From Halobacillus massiliensis (lineage in GTDB: Bacteria > Bacillota > Bacilli > Bacillales > Halobacillaceae), in assembly GCF_900166625.1 (NCBI RefSeq), contig NZ_LT800499.1:874513-930503 (forward strand): a DNA stretch of 55,991 bases. The letters run 5' to 3'. Under the pieces are notes generated by a model. The model saw only the letters and a program-made list of their open reading frames with translations. It was not told where the DNA came from and did not search any database. Shown here piece by piece: positions 10,449 through 19,153 of the stretch. How positions within the stretch are numbered: position 1 is the stretch's first letter; each line of letters begins with the position of its first letter. The position numbers and the translations under genes are program-made.

Positions 10449-11759
10449 GTGAAAAAGTATTTTGTCTGGATTTTGATTTTGCTCATACTGCCTCTTATGA
10501 TAGGTTGTCATGCTCGTCCAACAGTCACGGAGGAATCGGACACAGAACCTCCTCCTGCCGAAAAAAGAGAACAGACCAAAGAAGAGAATTCGAAAAAGGA
10601 ACAAAAAAAATTGTTACATCAAGCCAAAGCCTTCGCGCAACAATACGATTATGAGAAAGCTATAACCCTATTAAATGAATCCGATACAAACAAAGCAAAA
10701 GACATTCAAGAGGCTATGGAAACATACAAAAACGAAAAGAAAGAACTTATTACCTGGCCAGACAATAGCAAGATCCCGCATTTATTTTTTCACTCATTGG
10801 TAGTTGACGAATCGAAGGCATTTGACGGGGACTCCATGTCTAAGGGTTATCAAGATTACATGGTAACCATTGATGAATTTAAGAAGATTCTAAAGCATTT
10901 ATACGAAAGAGGATATGTCCTTGTAGATCTTGATGATATTGCTAAACTTGATAAGAAGGGGAACATGGTTTTTCAGGAACTTCGTTTACCTGAGGGGAAA
11001 AAACCGTTGGTATTATCCCAAGATGATGTGAGTTATTATGAATATATGAAAAATGACGGCTTTGCAAAAAATTTAACGATTGACGATAACGGGAAGGTGA
11101 CCAATACTTACGTAAATGAAGAGGGACAAGTCGTTCAAGGGGCGTATGATCTAGTCCCTATTGTGGATGATTTTGTTGCCAAACATCCTGATTTTTCTTA
11201 CCGGGGAGCGAAAGGTATTATTGCGTTAACTGGATACAATGGGGTGCTCGGATATCAAACATCGGAAAGTGGCTATGGTTCAAACGGTGATCACCCCAAC
11301 CCAAACATTAAAGAAGATCAGCAGCAAGCAAAAAAAGTAGCTGATAAAATGAAACGAGAAGGGTGGACATTTGCCTCTCATAGTTGGGGACACCTTGATG
11401 TAAACAAAATATCCTTGGGTTTATTAAAGAAGGATACTTCCAAATGGAAAGAAGAAGTGGAACCCCTTGTGGGACCTACAGACACTATTATTTTTGCATT
11501 TGGCAGTGACATTGGCAGTTGGCATCCCTATTCCAATGATAAATACAATTTTTTAAAAGATCAGGGTTTTGATTATTATGCCAATGTAGACGCCTCAAAG
11601 GATGCCTGGGCTCAATTAGGAAAACAATACTTTCGTCAATCCCGTATCAATGTGGATGGCTTACGGATGAAGCAAGCGGTGAATGGGGAAAACGTTGTGC
11701 TAGAACAATTCTTTGATGTTGAAGATGTATGGGATTCCTCAAGACCTGCAGCTAATTAG
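10449..11759 (+). CDS. Polysaccharide-deacetylase-fold lipoprotein
   Basis: The product (436 residues) begins with a lipoprotein signal: MKK, a hydrophobic core and the lipobox LMIGC (Cys about 20), then a charged linker. From about residue 110 it has a carbohydrate esterase 4 (NodB-like) fold: SQDDVSYYE in the place of the family's TFDDG motif, and SHSWGHLD for the HxxxH metal motif at about 306-313. Such enzymes remove acetyl groups from peptidoglycan or poly-N-acetylglucosamine. The first metal motif is unusual, so activity is not certain. GTG at 10449 is chosen because AAGGAG (10435-10440) lies 8 bases upstream and the signal then starts with MKK. Anchored outside the membrane. Confidence 0.8.
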   Translation: MKKYFVWILILLILPLMIGCHARPTVTEESDTEPPPAEKREQTKEENSKKEQKKLLHQAKAFAQQYDYEKAITLLNESDTNKAKDIQEAMETYKNEKKELITWPDNSKIPHLFFHSLVVDESKAFDGDSMSKGYQDYMVTIDEFKKILKHLYERGYVLVDLDDIAKLDKKGNMVFQELRLPEGKKPLVLSQDDVSYYEYMKNDGFAKNLTIDDNGKVTNTYVNEEGQVVQGAYDLVPIVDDFVAKHPDFSYRGAKGIIALTGYNGVLGYQTSESGYGSNGDHPNPNIKEDQQQAKKVADKMKREGWTFASHSWGHLDVNKISLGLLKKDTSKWKEEVEPLVGPTDTIIFAFGSDIGSWHPYSNDKYNFLKDQGFDYYANVDASKDAWAQLGKQYFRQSRINVDGLRMKQAVNGENVVLEQFFDVEDVWDSSRPAAN

Positions 11760-11809
11760 TTTATTTCGTCTATTATTTTTCCTTAGATTGTAAACCAGGA
11801 GGGAACAAG

Positions 11810-11872
11810 TGCATTTCTATTGGATGCTTATTAGAATTGAACGTGATCTCGAAGCATTACCTAATAAATAGT
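11810..11872 (+). CDS. Possible 20-residue peptide
   Basis: A GTG at 11810 follows CCAGGAGGGA with good spacing and opens a 20-codon frame ending in TAG at 11870-11872, encoding HFYWMLIRIERDLEALPNK after the start. It lies 14 bases before the dehydrogenase gene. It may be a leader peptide, a remnant of a longer gene, or chance; nothing else supports it. Confidence 0.2.
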
Positions 11873-11886
11873 AGGGGGGAAATCTA

Positions 11887-12819
11887 ATGAACATACATAA
11901 TATACTGGTGGCAGGAAACTATGAAGAGGAATTTCAGGAAAAGTTACCAGCTAAAACTCCGCAGAGCTTTCGTTTTAAGCATTTGGATGAAATCACAGAA
12001 GAGGATTTGTTATGGGCAGATGCCTATGTCGGTTTCAAGCCATGCCGAGGCTTCCACTTTGGCGAGATAAAATGGGTCCATTCCTTTAATGCGGGAGTAA
12101 ACAATTTTTTGGAAATGGAGGGGTGGAAGGAACATGATATCCTTCTAACCCGAACGGTTAGCACATTTGGACAAAGAATAAGCGAGTATTGCTTAAGCTA
12201 TGTATTAAGGGAGCTTCAATTTCATCACTACTTTGGGGATAGACAAAGAGAGAAGAAGTGGGCTCCCAAAACTCCACAAATGGTGAAGGACCAAACGATT
12301 GTTATATTTGGTACAGGGGAGATTGGCCAGGAGGTTGCCAAAGTATTTTCGAGCTTCGGAGCTGCCGTTTTCGGCGTCTCCCACAGCGGCAGGCAGAAGG
12401 AGTATTTTCAAAAAGTGACAGACACCAGCTCTGCTGGCACGCTGACTGCACAGGCCGATTGGATTATTAGCACATTGCCTTTGACAAGTGAAACGAGTAA
12501 GCTGTTTAATCGTTCGTTTTTCAACAATCTAAATGGTGCTGCCTTTATTAATGTAGGAAGAGGTCATACGGTAGACGAGCAAGCGCTCATTGAAGCGCTA
12601 AATAACAGCAGGGTCCGTTATGCGGTGTTAGATGTTCTTGAAACAGAACCGCTTCCTGAGAATTCCGAGCTATGGAAACGAGACGATATCGTCATCACTC
12701 CTCACATATCAGCTGTGACAGAGCTGGATGAAGCGGTAGCCTGCTTTGTGGAATCATTGAAGAGAATCGAAAATAATGAAGTCTTACCTAATAGGGTGGA
12801 TTTTTTGAAGGGGTATTAA
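11887..12819 (+). CDS. D-isomer-specific 2-hydroxyacid dehydrogenase family protein
   Basis: The 310-residue product has the split catalytic domain and central NAD-binding domain of this family. The dinucleotide loop is FGTGEIGQEV (about residues 142-151). The catalytic triad is visible as Arg in NVGRGHTVDE (about 223), Glu in VLDVLETEPLP (about 253) and His in ITPHISA (about 276). It would reduce a 2-keto acid to a D-2-hydroxy acid or the reverse, with NAD(P); the substrate is unknown. GGGGGGA (11874-11880) supports the ATG. Length is a little short of the usual 310-330, which is normal for the YoaD/GhrA-like group. Cytoplasmic. Confidence 0.88.
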   Translation: MNIHNILVAGNYEEEFQEKLPAKTPQSFRFKHLDEITEEDLLWADAYVGFKPCRGFHFGEIKWVHSFNAGVNNFLEMEGWKEHDILLTRTVSTFGQRISEYCLSYVLRELQFHHYFGDRQREKKWAPKTPQMVKDQTIVIFGTGEIGQEVAKVFSSFGAAVFGVSHSGRQKEYFQKVTDTSSAGTLTAQADWIISTLPLTSETSKLFNRSFFNNLNGAAFINVGRGHTVDEQALIEALNNSRVRYAVLDVLETEPLPENSELWKRDDIVITPHISAVTELDEAVACFVESLKRIENNEVLPNRVDFLKGY

Positions 12820-12869
12820 TAGATAAGTAAGAATCATTAGCGAAGAAGTATTGTTTAAGAGGAGTCTTT

Positions 12870-12923
12870 ATGAAAAGGAATAAAACTGTATCAAAAAGGT
12901 TTGGCCTGTTTAGTTATAAGTAG
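12870..12923 (+). CDS. Possible 17-residue basic peptide or gene stump
   Basis: ATG at 12870 follows AAGAGGAG with good spacing and opens MKRNKTVSKRFGLFSYK before TAG. It could be the start of a gene interrupted by a stop. No other evidence. Confidence 0.2.
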   Translation: MKRNKTVSKRFGLFSYK

Positions 12924-13036
12924 AGGCAGAATTTTAGAAGAGATGGATTCGAAATAAGTAGATGGTGTTTATATTTGTTTATAGGGTAGATTAAAAAGTA
13001 TAGAAACCATAAACCATGAAAGTGAGTTGAAGATGG

Positions 13037-13459
13037 TTGAATAATCTCTCCAAAATGAGAATTCACAAGTCGGCCGATAAGATTTTTGAAGCTTTTGTTG
13101 ATCCTGAGTTAATAGGTAATTTTTGGTTTTCGTCAAGTTCTGAAAGGTGGGAGGAAGGTAAGACTATTACTTTAAGATATGAAGAATACGAGGCACAAGG
13201 TGATATAGACATTATTGAACTTCAGGAACATAAAAAGATTGTCTTTAAGTCGGAAGATAATCATAAAGTAACTATCAATTTTGTTCAAGAAGACGGAAAC
13301 AGTACAATTGTTGAGGTCAATGAAGAAGGATTTGAGGGTAGCAATGAAAACCTTATGAATGAATTATTGGACAACAAAGAAGGTTGGGTATATATGCTTG
13401 CGTGTTTGAAAGGATACATGGAGTATGGTATCAATCTTCGAGCAGCGCTAGTTAAGTGA
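13037..13459 (+). CDS. SRPBCC/AHSA1-family protein, start region probably damaged
   Basis: The 140-residue product is a START-like SRPBCC domain of the Aha1 (AHSA1) group: VDPELIGNFWFSSSSERW near the N-terminus, then LRYEEYEAQGDI and a C-terminal helix around GWVYMLACLKGYMEYG. These small proteins have a hydrophobic cavity; ligands here are unknown. TTG at 13037 gives the full domain but has no good ribosome site at the right distance. An ATG at 13034 in another frame reads MVE and stops, whereas relatives usually begin M-x-(D/E)-I, so a one- or two-base deletion may have broken the original start. Alternatively the ATG at 13055 is used. Confidence 0.7.
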   Translation: MNNLSKMRIHKSADKIFEAFVDPELIGNFWFSSSSERWEEGKTITLRYEEYEAQGDIDIIELQEHKKIVFKSEDNHKVTINFVQEDGNSTIVEVNEEGFEGSNENLMNELLDNKEGWVYMLACLKGYMEYGINLRAALVK

Positions 13460-13611
13460 AACACAAAGTATGAAATAGGGACTAGTGTAACACAGTACTT
13501 TGCTGTTGAAATTAAAATGTTGTATGTGTCCATCTATAAGTTTTTCCCAAATACATATAACTCGATCCAGTGTCAGGACCAGGCAGGGTCATAGCGCCAG
13601 CATCCCTAGGA

Positions 13612-13648
13612 GAGGCGATTATTCAACAAGAATAATCGCCTCTTTTCT
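13612..13648 (+). terminator. Intrinsic terminator, related to the 155 and 802 repeats
   Basis: GAGGCGATTATT pairs with AATAATCGCCTC around a TTCAACAAG-like loop, then TTTTCT. The loop and the CGATT/AATCG stem resemble the hairpins at 155-187 and 802-831. Confidence 0.75.
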
Positions 13649-13716
13649 ATAAAGCTTAATTTTTTCAAAATCAGAAGAAGCAACTGTAATATAAATACTA
13701 TGTGTGATAAATTACT

Positions 13717-13745
13717 TTGACATACATAGTAATATGTTATATATT
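13717..13745 (+). promoter_or_regulatory. Sigma-A promoter of the padR operon with an embedded inverted repeat
   Basis: TTGACA (13717-13722) and TATATT (13740-13745) are 17 bases apart. Between them lies ACATAGTAATATGT (13724-13737), an ACATA/TATGT inverted repeat of the kind bound by PadR proteins. Binding there would block the promoter, so autoregulation is likely. Confidence 0.7.
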
Positions 13746-13765
13746 ATAATCCATGGAGGTGGAAA

Positions 13766-14107
13766 ATGTTGCCTAAGAAAATCTCGAATGACTTGATACG
13801 GGGCCATACCGATACCATTGTGTTAAACCTCCTGAACCAGCAGGATAGTTATGGTTATGAAATCTATAAAAAAATTCTCCAATTAAGTGACGGACAATAC
13901 GAACTGAAAGAAGCTACTCTTTATACAGCTTTTCGACGGTTAGAAAAAGAAGACTTAATTACTTCGTATTGGGGTGATGAAACACAGGGAGGACGCCGTA
14001 AGTACTATCAGCTAACAGATGAGGGGAAAGAGCGTTACTATCAGAATAAAAGAGATTGGGAGTTTGCTAAAGAAATCTTAAACAAACTTATTGAAGGAGG
14101 GAGCTAA
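13766..14107 (+). CDS. PadR-family transcriptional regulator
   Basis: The 113-residue product is a short (subfamily 2) PadR regulator: a winged helix with SYGYEIYKKILQ, the recognition part ELKEATLYTAFRRLEKEDLI and the wing QGGRRKYYQLTDEGKE, then a short C-terminal dimer helix. Such proteins repress their own operon and a neighbouring transport or stress function until a ligand binds. GGAGGTGG (13755-13762) supports the ATG. It heads an operon with the next two genes, and an inverted repeat lies inside its promoter. Confidence 0.92.
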   Translation: MLPKKISNDLIRGHTDTIVLNLLNQQDSYGYEIYKKILQLSDGQYELKEATLYTAFRRLEKEDLITSYWGDETQGGRRKYYQLTDEGKERYYQNKRDWEFAKEILNKLIEGGS

Positions 14108-14111
14108 GCGA

Positions 14112-14789
14112 ATGAAGCGGCAAAGCAGTCTTGATAAAAAAATGGAGACATACCTTGATAGGGAGTTTTCAGGGGTGGGAGCCAGTCAACAGCTTTATGA
14201 ATTGAAGGAAGAATTAACCGTTAATCTTAAGGAAAAAGTAAGGGACTACGAAAAGGATGGAATGAGTGAAGAAGCAGCGATTAAAAAAGCCATTCAATCT
14301 ATGGGAGACTTAAGCGGTCTTAAAGAAGATATGCGCCGCCTTGGAGTAGATACAACGAGAAAACAAGTGTATACCTCTATGTCCTCAAGAATTTCTAATG
14401 TGGGGTTAATTGTCGGGATATTAACTATGTGTTTTGGCGTCTTGACTAGTTTGATGCTGTATTTTTTGGGTCTTCCTGGAGAATCTGTGATTAGTCCTGC
14501 CATCTTTATTGTGATTGGAGGAGCACTGGTCACCTACAGTCTGCTTACTAGAGAGACCATGAAGCATTATGCTATGAGAAAAAGCATGGCATTGCTTTAT
14601 ACATTGGCGATCGGACTCCTTTTATTTAGTCTCTTTGTTGCTCTCACTTCAGGACTTGCGACAGGAGAAATGTTTGTCGCTATCAGTTCCTTTATGGTTT
14701 TCTTCCTTATAGGTTTAGCCTTGCTGCTTGTTCTTCTATTTATCCCGCAGATAAATAGGAAAAAGGAGAGGAATGTGCCGACTCCTTAA
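14112..14789 (+). CDS. Membrane protein with permease-prefix (DUF1700-like) N-terminal domain
   Basis: The 225-residue product has a soluble helical N-terminal part (about 1-85, with ELKEELTVNLKEKVRDYE and GMSEEAAIKKAIQSMGD), the pattern of the permease-prefix or DUF1700/DUF1129 domains that often sit beside a PadR gene. Four membrane helices follow (about 95-118, 125-145, 160-180 and 190-213) and a basic tail. ATG at 14112 is chosen because AAGGAGGGA (14094-14102) lies 9 bases upstream, only 4 bases after the padR stop, so translation is coupled. PadR plus this protein is a common small module whose target is usually a membrane stress or lipid function. Confidence 0.75.
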   Translation: MKRQSSLDKKMETYLDREFSGVGASQQLYELKEELTVNLKEKVRDYEKDGMSEEAAIKKAIQSMGDLSGLKEDMRRLGVDTTRKQVYTSMSSRISNVGLIVGILTMCFGVLTSLMLYFLGLPGESVISPAIFIVIGGALVTYSLLTRETMKHYAMRKSMALLYTLAIGLLLFSLFVALTSGLATGEMFVAISSFMVFFLIGLALLLVLLFIPQINRKKERNVPTP

Positions 14790-14837
14790 CGATCTAGTAA
14801 ACCGGCTGATTAAACAATTAAGGAGCAGGTGGACACT

Positions 14838-16259
14838 ATGATAAATAAATTGATTTGTTTGATCCTTTTATTTATTCCTAACCTTGTTCAAGCCCAGGAA
14901 GTAAGTAGTCAAAATGAAAGTCTTCATTCGTATATGGAAAAAGCTATGGAGGAATACCATATTCCCGGAGCAGCTTTAGGAGTCATCCAGGATGGTAAGG
15001 TTACTTTCAAACAATCATTTGGAGTACAAAGTAACGATGAGGCAGTGACAGATAATACCGTTTTCACTTTAGGATCTGTGAGTAAACCCCTGACAAGCCT
15101 TGGGATGATGAAATTAGCGGAGAAGGAAGAAGTTAAGCTGGAGGACCCGATCGATAATTATATTGCTTTTGATTATGGACAGAAGGACAGCGAAAAAGAA
15201 ATAACGATTAAACAGCTTCTCTCCCATACAAGTGGGATCAGCACATATGATGGACTTAAAATAGCGGATCAGAACTTAAGAGGAAAACACGCAATCTCGG
15301 AAGCAGTAGAATTATTGGAACCAGCTGAACTGACAGCTAATCCGGGGGATACTCATCAATATAGTGCAGCCAACTATTTGCTGCTTGGAAAAATAATTGA
15401 GGAAGTATCTGGGCGGCCTTTTGAAGAGTACATGACAGAAACAGTATTTGCCGACTTAGGAATGAGTCAAACAGCAGCAACTTATGAAAGTGCACTAAAA
15501 CTAGATTATCAGCCTGGATTTCAATCGTGGTTTGGAAAACCTTTAAAAAGTGACGGTTGGTTTGATGACAGCGGGGCTCCTTATGGATATATGGCTTCTA
15601 CACTTAACGATATGACTAAGTTTCTACAAAAGCTGCTAGAGCCGGATGAATTATTATCTCAACCGTTTGCGGACCTATATTTTTCTCCGCAAGTCCATCG
15701 AAAAGGAGACTCCTACTATGGCTTGGGCTGGAGAATAAACACCAATGAAAAAGACCCTTATCTTTTCCATGGAGGAGAAACCCCGGATTCAAAAGCAGAG
15801 TTGTTTGTCAGTCAAGCTAAAGATTATGCTTTTATATTACTCACAAATAAGAATAATTTTTCAGAAGTTATGCAAACAGCGCATATGAGAGATGGAATTC
15901 AATCGATTATTGAGAACCAAGAAGCAAAGCCATTGCCGAAAGTCAGCTCCCAAATGCTGTGGTCCACTGCGATAGCGACAGTCATCATAGGGCTCTTTTC
16001 TTTATGGAGTATGATTCAATTCTCCCGAAAAAAAGTGAGGAAACAGAAGGTATGGGTTTCTATCGCCATACTATCTCTTGTTATAGGGATTATTCTGATT
16101 CCTGTTTTAGTTAAAATATTCGGGTCACCGTGGCATACAATTGTTTCTTATGCGCCGGATATTGCTTTATTGGTAAAAGTAATCGTAGGTATTTTATTGA
16201 TAAATGGGATAGGGTTATTAGCGATATACGGAAAAAGAAGAGCGGACACACTTTATTGA
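14838..16259 (+). CDS. Class C beta-lactamase-fold serine hydrolase with C-terminal membrane helices
   Basis: The 473-residue product begins with a cleavable signal (MINKL, hydrophobic core, VQAQE). The serine hydrolase domain (about 25-360) has the SxxK motif as GSVSKP (about 79-84), the YxN motif as YSAANY (about 171-176) and HGGETP for the third (KTG-like) motif. Three or four hydrophobic helices follow (about 372-393, 402-428 and 440-465), as in PbpE- or FmtA-like enzymes that act on cell-wall peptides or teichoic-acid D-alanine. The catalytic domain would face outward. ATG at 14838 has AAGGAGCAGG 8 bases upstream. It is the third gene of the PadR operon. The substrate is unknown. Confidence 0.85.
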   Translation: MINKLICLILLFIPNLVQAQEVSSQNESLHSYMEKAMEEYHIPGAALGVIQDGKVTFKQSFGVQSNDEAVTDNTVFTLGSVSKPLTSLGMMKLAEKEEVKLEDPIDNYIAFDYGQKDSEKEITIKQLLSHTSGISTYDGLKIADQNLRGKHAISEAVELLEPAELTANPGDTHQYSAANYLLLGKIIEEVSGRPFEEYMTETVFADLGMSQTAATYESALKLDYQPGFQSWFGKPLKSDGWFDDSGAPYGYMASTLNDMTKFLQKLLEPDELLSQPFADLYFSPQVHRKGDSYYGLGWRINTNEKDPYLFHGGETPDSKAELFVSQAKDYAFILLTNKNNFSEVMQTAHMRDGIQSIIENQEAKPLPKVSSQMLWSTAIATVIIGLFSLWSMIQFSRKKVRKQKVWVSIAILSLVIGIILIPVLVKIFGSPWHTIVSYAPDIALLVKVIVGILLINGIGLLAIYGKRRADTLY

Positions 16260-16314
16260 GCTAGATTTTAATGGAAGAAATACAGAAATTCCGTAATTGA
16301 GGGAGGTCTCTAAG

Positions 16315-16800
16315 TTGAACATTCGATATATCAAAAGCTCCGATTATTATATCCTCTCACCCATAATCAACGAGTGGTGGGGCGGCAGGCAAGTGTCAGG
16401 CTTGCTGCCTAAGCTATTTTTCGATCACTTTCAAAACTCAAGCTTTATAATAGAACAAAACAGGGAGACTATTGGATTTATTATCGGCTTCATGTCTCAA
16501 GCAAACAAGGAAGAAGCTTATATTCACTTTGTCGGCATTCATCCAGATTATAGAAAAAGAAATATTGGTAAGCGGCTGTATGAGGAATTTTATCAAGCGG
16601 CTCGTAAAGAAAACCGAAGCATTGTGAGAGCCGTAACTTCTCCTGTAAATAAAGGCTCAATTGCTTATCATACGAAAATGGGGTTTGAGATTGTGAAGGG
16701 CGATAAAGAAGTGGAGGGAGTGTCTGTCTTTGAAGATTATGACGGCCCTGGCAAGGACAGAGTTTTATTTAGAAAAAATTTACATACTGAGGAAAAATAA
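16315..16800 (+). CDS. GNAT-family N-acetyltransferase
   Basis: The 161-residue product has the GNAT fold: the N-terminal NIRYIKSSDYYILSPIINEW, the central strand AYIHFVGIHPDYRKRNIGKR, whose RKRNIG matches the acetyl-CoA pyrophosphate loop, and VRAVTSPVNKGSIAYHTKMGF, typical of the C-terminal half. The substrate is unknown. TTG at 16315 is chosen over an upstream in-frame TTG because GGGAGGT (16301-16307) lies 8 bases before it. It follows the PadR operon by 55 bases and may be part of the same transcript, since no terminator is seen between; a strong one follows it. Confidence 0.85.
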   Translation: MNIRYIKSSDYYILSPIINEWWGGRQVSGLLPKLFFDHFQNSSFIIEQNRETIGFIIGFMSQANKEEAYIHFVGIHPDYRKRNIGKRLYEEFYQAARKENRSIVRAVTSPVNKGSIAYHTKMGFEIVKGDKEVEGVSVFEDYDGPGKDRVLFRKNLHTEEK

Positions 16801-16829
16801 GAGGACGGAGATCTCCGTCCTCTTTCCTT
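16801..16829. terminator. Bidirectional terminator between converging genes
   Basis: A 22-base perfect palindrome (16801-16822, centre GATC, arms GAGGACGGA/TCCGTCCTC) is flanked by AAATAA on one side and TTTCCTTT on the other. It separates the acetyltransferase from the minus-strand gene that ends at 16829. Confidence 0.85.
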
Positions 16830-17695
16830 TAGAATTCAGGTGACTCAGCATATTCCAAAGTTACGGGCTCATTTTCTTCCATAGAAGCTTCATAAAGAGT
16901 AATTTCTCCCTCTGGCGGATCCGGATCATTAGAGTGGCTCGCAAAATTTTCATTTAAAGCAATTGTCCATTCCGCTTCATCTTGATTTGTCAACACGATC
17001 GCAAGCGTCCCAAATTGAACAATATCATCATAAGGATACAGTTGAGGTTTCCCGGCGTCCTCTACAATAATACCTTCTGGTGTGGTAGTTACCTGCACAT
17101 TTTCCCCACGCCACTTTCCTGAAAGCGAAGAAGAGACATAGGAATAAGAGATGCCGCTGTCTCGATAACCATAGGTGCCGATGTACTGGTGAAGGGTCCC
17201 GTCCGCTGCCTGATAGGTAACGGCGGCAACATCATCCTCCAGCCACTTTACTTTGAAATCTCCCTTCGTTTCATATGGCAGGTTTTCTTGAGGTCGGGCG
17301 AATAGGCCATACCGGGTTCGATAATAGGTTGACTGACCTGTTTCTACATCTTCTTTGAGCACTAACATTTGTTTAAGATCCGGCGACAGGCTGACCACAT
17401 GGTGAACTCTATCGTTTTGGTTCATCATCATGACGATTTGAAAGGTCATCAGTCCGACAGCGAGCACAGGGAGGATGATTTTCCAGATTTTCGACATGCG
17501 AAAAACAAGAAAGAGACTGACTGTGAGACAGACGACAATAATGATATTTATGACATAAAAGAGGCGTAGATCGGTATATTCAACTTCAAACCTCGTATGA
17601 AAAAGCAGATAGGCGGCCTGCATACAAAAGAGGCCGACAGCTATTGTAAGGAGCACGCCTGTTAAAATTTTCGTAAGCTTAGTCCGTGATTTCAT
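16829..17695 (-). CDS. Three-helix membrane protein with a C-terminal domain of unknown function
   Basis: The 288-residue product has three membrane helices at about residues 9-30, 43-64 and 70-87, then a soluble part of about 200 residues, probably beta-rich, with repeats such as YGYRDSG and AAVTYQAADGTL. I do not recognise a family. ATG at 17695 is chosen since GAGGAGGT lies about 9 bases upstream; this start overlaps the end of the preceding gene by 17 bases, so the two are translationally coupled. The pair forms a minus-strand operon with the BNR-repeat gene. By topology the large domain is outside if the N-terminus is inside; function unknown. Confidence 0.65.
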   Translation of the reverse strand: MKSRTKLTKILTGVLLTIAVGLFCMQAAYLLFHTRFEVEYTDLRLFYVINIIIVVCLTVSLFLVFRMSKIWKIILPVLAVGLMTFQIVMMMNQNDRVHHVVSLSPDLKQMLVLKEDVETGQSTYYRTRYGLFARPQENLPYETKGDFKVKWLEDDVAAVTYQAADGTLHQYIGTYGYRDSGISYSYVSSSLSGKWRGENVQVTTTPEGIIVEDAGKPQLYPYDDIVQFGTLAIVLTNQDEAEWTIALNENFASHSNDPDPPEGEITLYEASMEENEPVTLEYAESPEF

Positions 17696-18596
17696 CGGGC
17701 TGTACCTCCTCATCAAATTCCCATGTCTGACCATTGTCAGCAGAAATGAATTTCCCTTGGACAAGTCCGCCGTTATAGTCCCCATTAGGGCCCTGCTCAA
17801 TATAAACCGCTAAGTGGTCATTTTCCTTAAAAGGAAGCTTGGCCATAACAAACACTCTTTCATACTGCTCGGGAATTTCAACGTGAGAGGTATGCCAAGA
17901 AACTCCCCCATCATCGGTATAATACAGTGTCGGCTCTTCCGGATTAAGTGTGCCATAGGAAAGAAAACCGAGGTTTTTATCAACAAAACCGCCGTCATAA
18001 AGGAGACGCTGAACACCGGAACTCTCTGTTTCCTGCCATGTCTCGCCGCCGTCTTTAGTGAGGTAGATGGTTGATAATTCACTGGACATCGTGCGGCCGC
18101 CTGAAAGTACGGCATAACCGAAGGAGTCCTCAATAAAATCAATTTTTCTAAAACGCAGTCCGGAAATTTGGTTTGCCACAACGGTTTCTTCCCACGTCTC
18201 TCCCTTATCAAGGGAAGTAAGCAGAACAGCGGTCTCACCAGCGGCATACAGAAAGCTGGCCCGGTCTTTTGTAAGCACGTAGCTTCCTTCCATCAGCTCC
18301 TCCTGGCTGCCGTTATATTCTCCTTGAAACAGTTGATCTTTTTCAATAGGAACCTCCGTCCAGCTGTCGCCGTTATCATATGTAAGGTGAAGCTTATCTT
18401 TTTCCAGCGAGTACCCGATGGAGCCTTCGATCTCAGTTGGCTGAAGAGGAGCTGATTCTCTCTCTTCAAGGATCTCCTGATTTCTTGCAGTATCAATTGT
18501 AGGAGGCTTGGGCCGAGGTGATTTTTCAAATATAAACGGGCCGGTTATGAGACCGGCGAACATAAGAATAGCTGTAACGATCAACAGCGGCTTCAT
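17679..18596 (-). CDS. Membrane-anchored BNR/YVTN-type beta-propeller protein
   Basis: The 305-residue product starts with one hydrophobic segment (about 4-23), a signal anchor or signal peptide, then a Pro-rich linker. Five BNR/Asp-box motifs follow: YDNGDSWTEV, LDKGETWEET, KDGGETWQET, TDDGGVSWHT and SADNGQTWEF. These make a sortilin- or photosynthesis-stability-factor-like propeller, usually a binding scaffold rather than an enzyme. It is the first gene of a two-gene minus-strand unit overlapping the next by 17 bases. AAGGGATG precedes the ATG with acceptable spacing. It probably acts at the outer face of the membrane together with the neighbour. Confidence 0.75.
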   Translation of the reverse strand: MKPLLIVTAILMFAGLITGPFIFEKSPRPKPPTIDTARNQEILEERESAPLQPTEIEGSIGYSLEKDKLHLTYDNGDSWTEVPIEKDQLFQGEYNGSQEELMEGSYVLTKDRASFLYAAGETAVLLTSLDKGETWEETVVANQISGLRFRKIDFIEDSFGYAVLSGGRTMSSELSTIYLTKDGGETWQETESSGVQRLLYDGGFVDKNLGFLSYGTLNPEEPTLYYTDDGGVSWHTSHVEIPEQYERVFVMAKLPFKENDHLAVYIEQGPNGDYNGGLVQGKFISADNGQTWEFDEEVQPDEITD

Positions 18597-18752
18597 TTCA
18601 TCCCTTCTTTCTTAACTTTTTAAGGTCAGGCTTTGCATGTTATAGTTAGGAATTATATACAATTTTAGGAAAATAGACGGTAGTCATGTATTGTATCTTA
18701 TTGATCATAAAAGGGCAATCCGATTTTAATAGAGAAAGAAAGGAGAAAGGGT

Positions 18753-19130
18753 ATGAATAGAAAAGTAGTAACTGCAGTCTCTCTTTTTATTATCGGTGGT
18801 TTGTTAGCTGCCTTTTCTATAAATCTGCCAGTGCTCGGTCATAAGAAGCTGATACATATCGAGGAAACATCCAGCTATGAAGTGATCAGCTACAACTGTT
18901 ATGGAAAGAAAGTCAGCACCGTTCCTGTTGAAGGGGAGGCACAGGAACTGTTAACCCTTTTCCAACAGCAAAGAATTCTTCAACAGGTACAGTCCGGCGT
19001 GTTATTTTCTGGACTTGTCTCACTTGGCCTTTGGTGGAGCTGTGAGAAACGATGGCACATTTACAGTAGTTTAATTATTTGTCTATTATTCCTAATATGG
19101 GATATTTGGCTCGTCTTTTTGTATAACTAA
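18753..19130 (+). CDS. Small membrane protein of unknown function
   Basis: The 125-residue product has a hydrophobic N-terminal helix (about 7-27), an extracytoplasmic-looking middle part with two features, EETSSYEVISYNCYGKK and a Gln-rich LFQQQRILQQVQ helix, and two C-terminal helices (about 80-96 and 101-123). No family is recognised. AAAGGAGAAAGGG precedes the ATG. It is divergent from the BNR operon and 23 bases ahead of another small membrane-protein gene, with which it is probably transcribed. Confidence 0.6.
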   Translation: MNRKVVTAVSLFIIGGLLAAFSINLPVLGHKKLIHIEETSSYEVISYNCYGKKVSTVPVEGEAQELLTLFQQQRILQQVQSGVLFSGLVSLGLWWSCEKRWHIYSSLIICLLFLIWDIWLVFLYN

Positions 19131-19153
19131 ATCGCATACTTGGAGGAATATCT

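Larger units (their letters stand above)
13460..13765 (+). other. Intergenic region with a terminator repeat and the padR promoter
   Basis: It holds the hairpin at 13612-13648 and the promoter and operator at 13717-13745. No reading frame in it looks real. Confidence 0.5.

Noticed and set aside
17696-17800. A longer N-terminus for the minus-strand membrane protein
   Set aside because: The extension lies inside the end of the BNR gene in another frame; GAGGAGGT points to the ATG at 17695.
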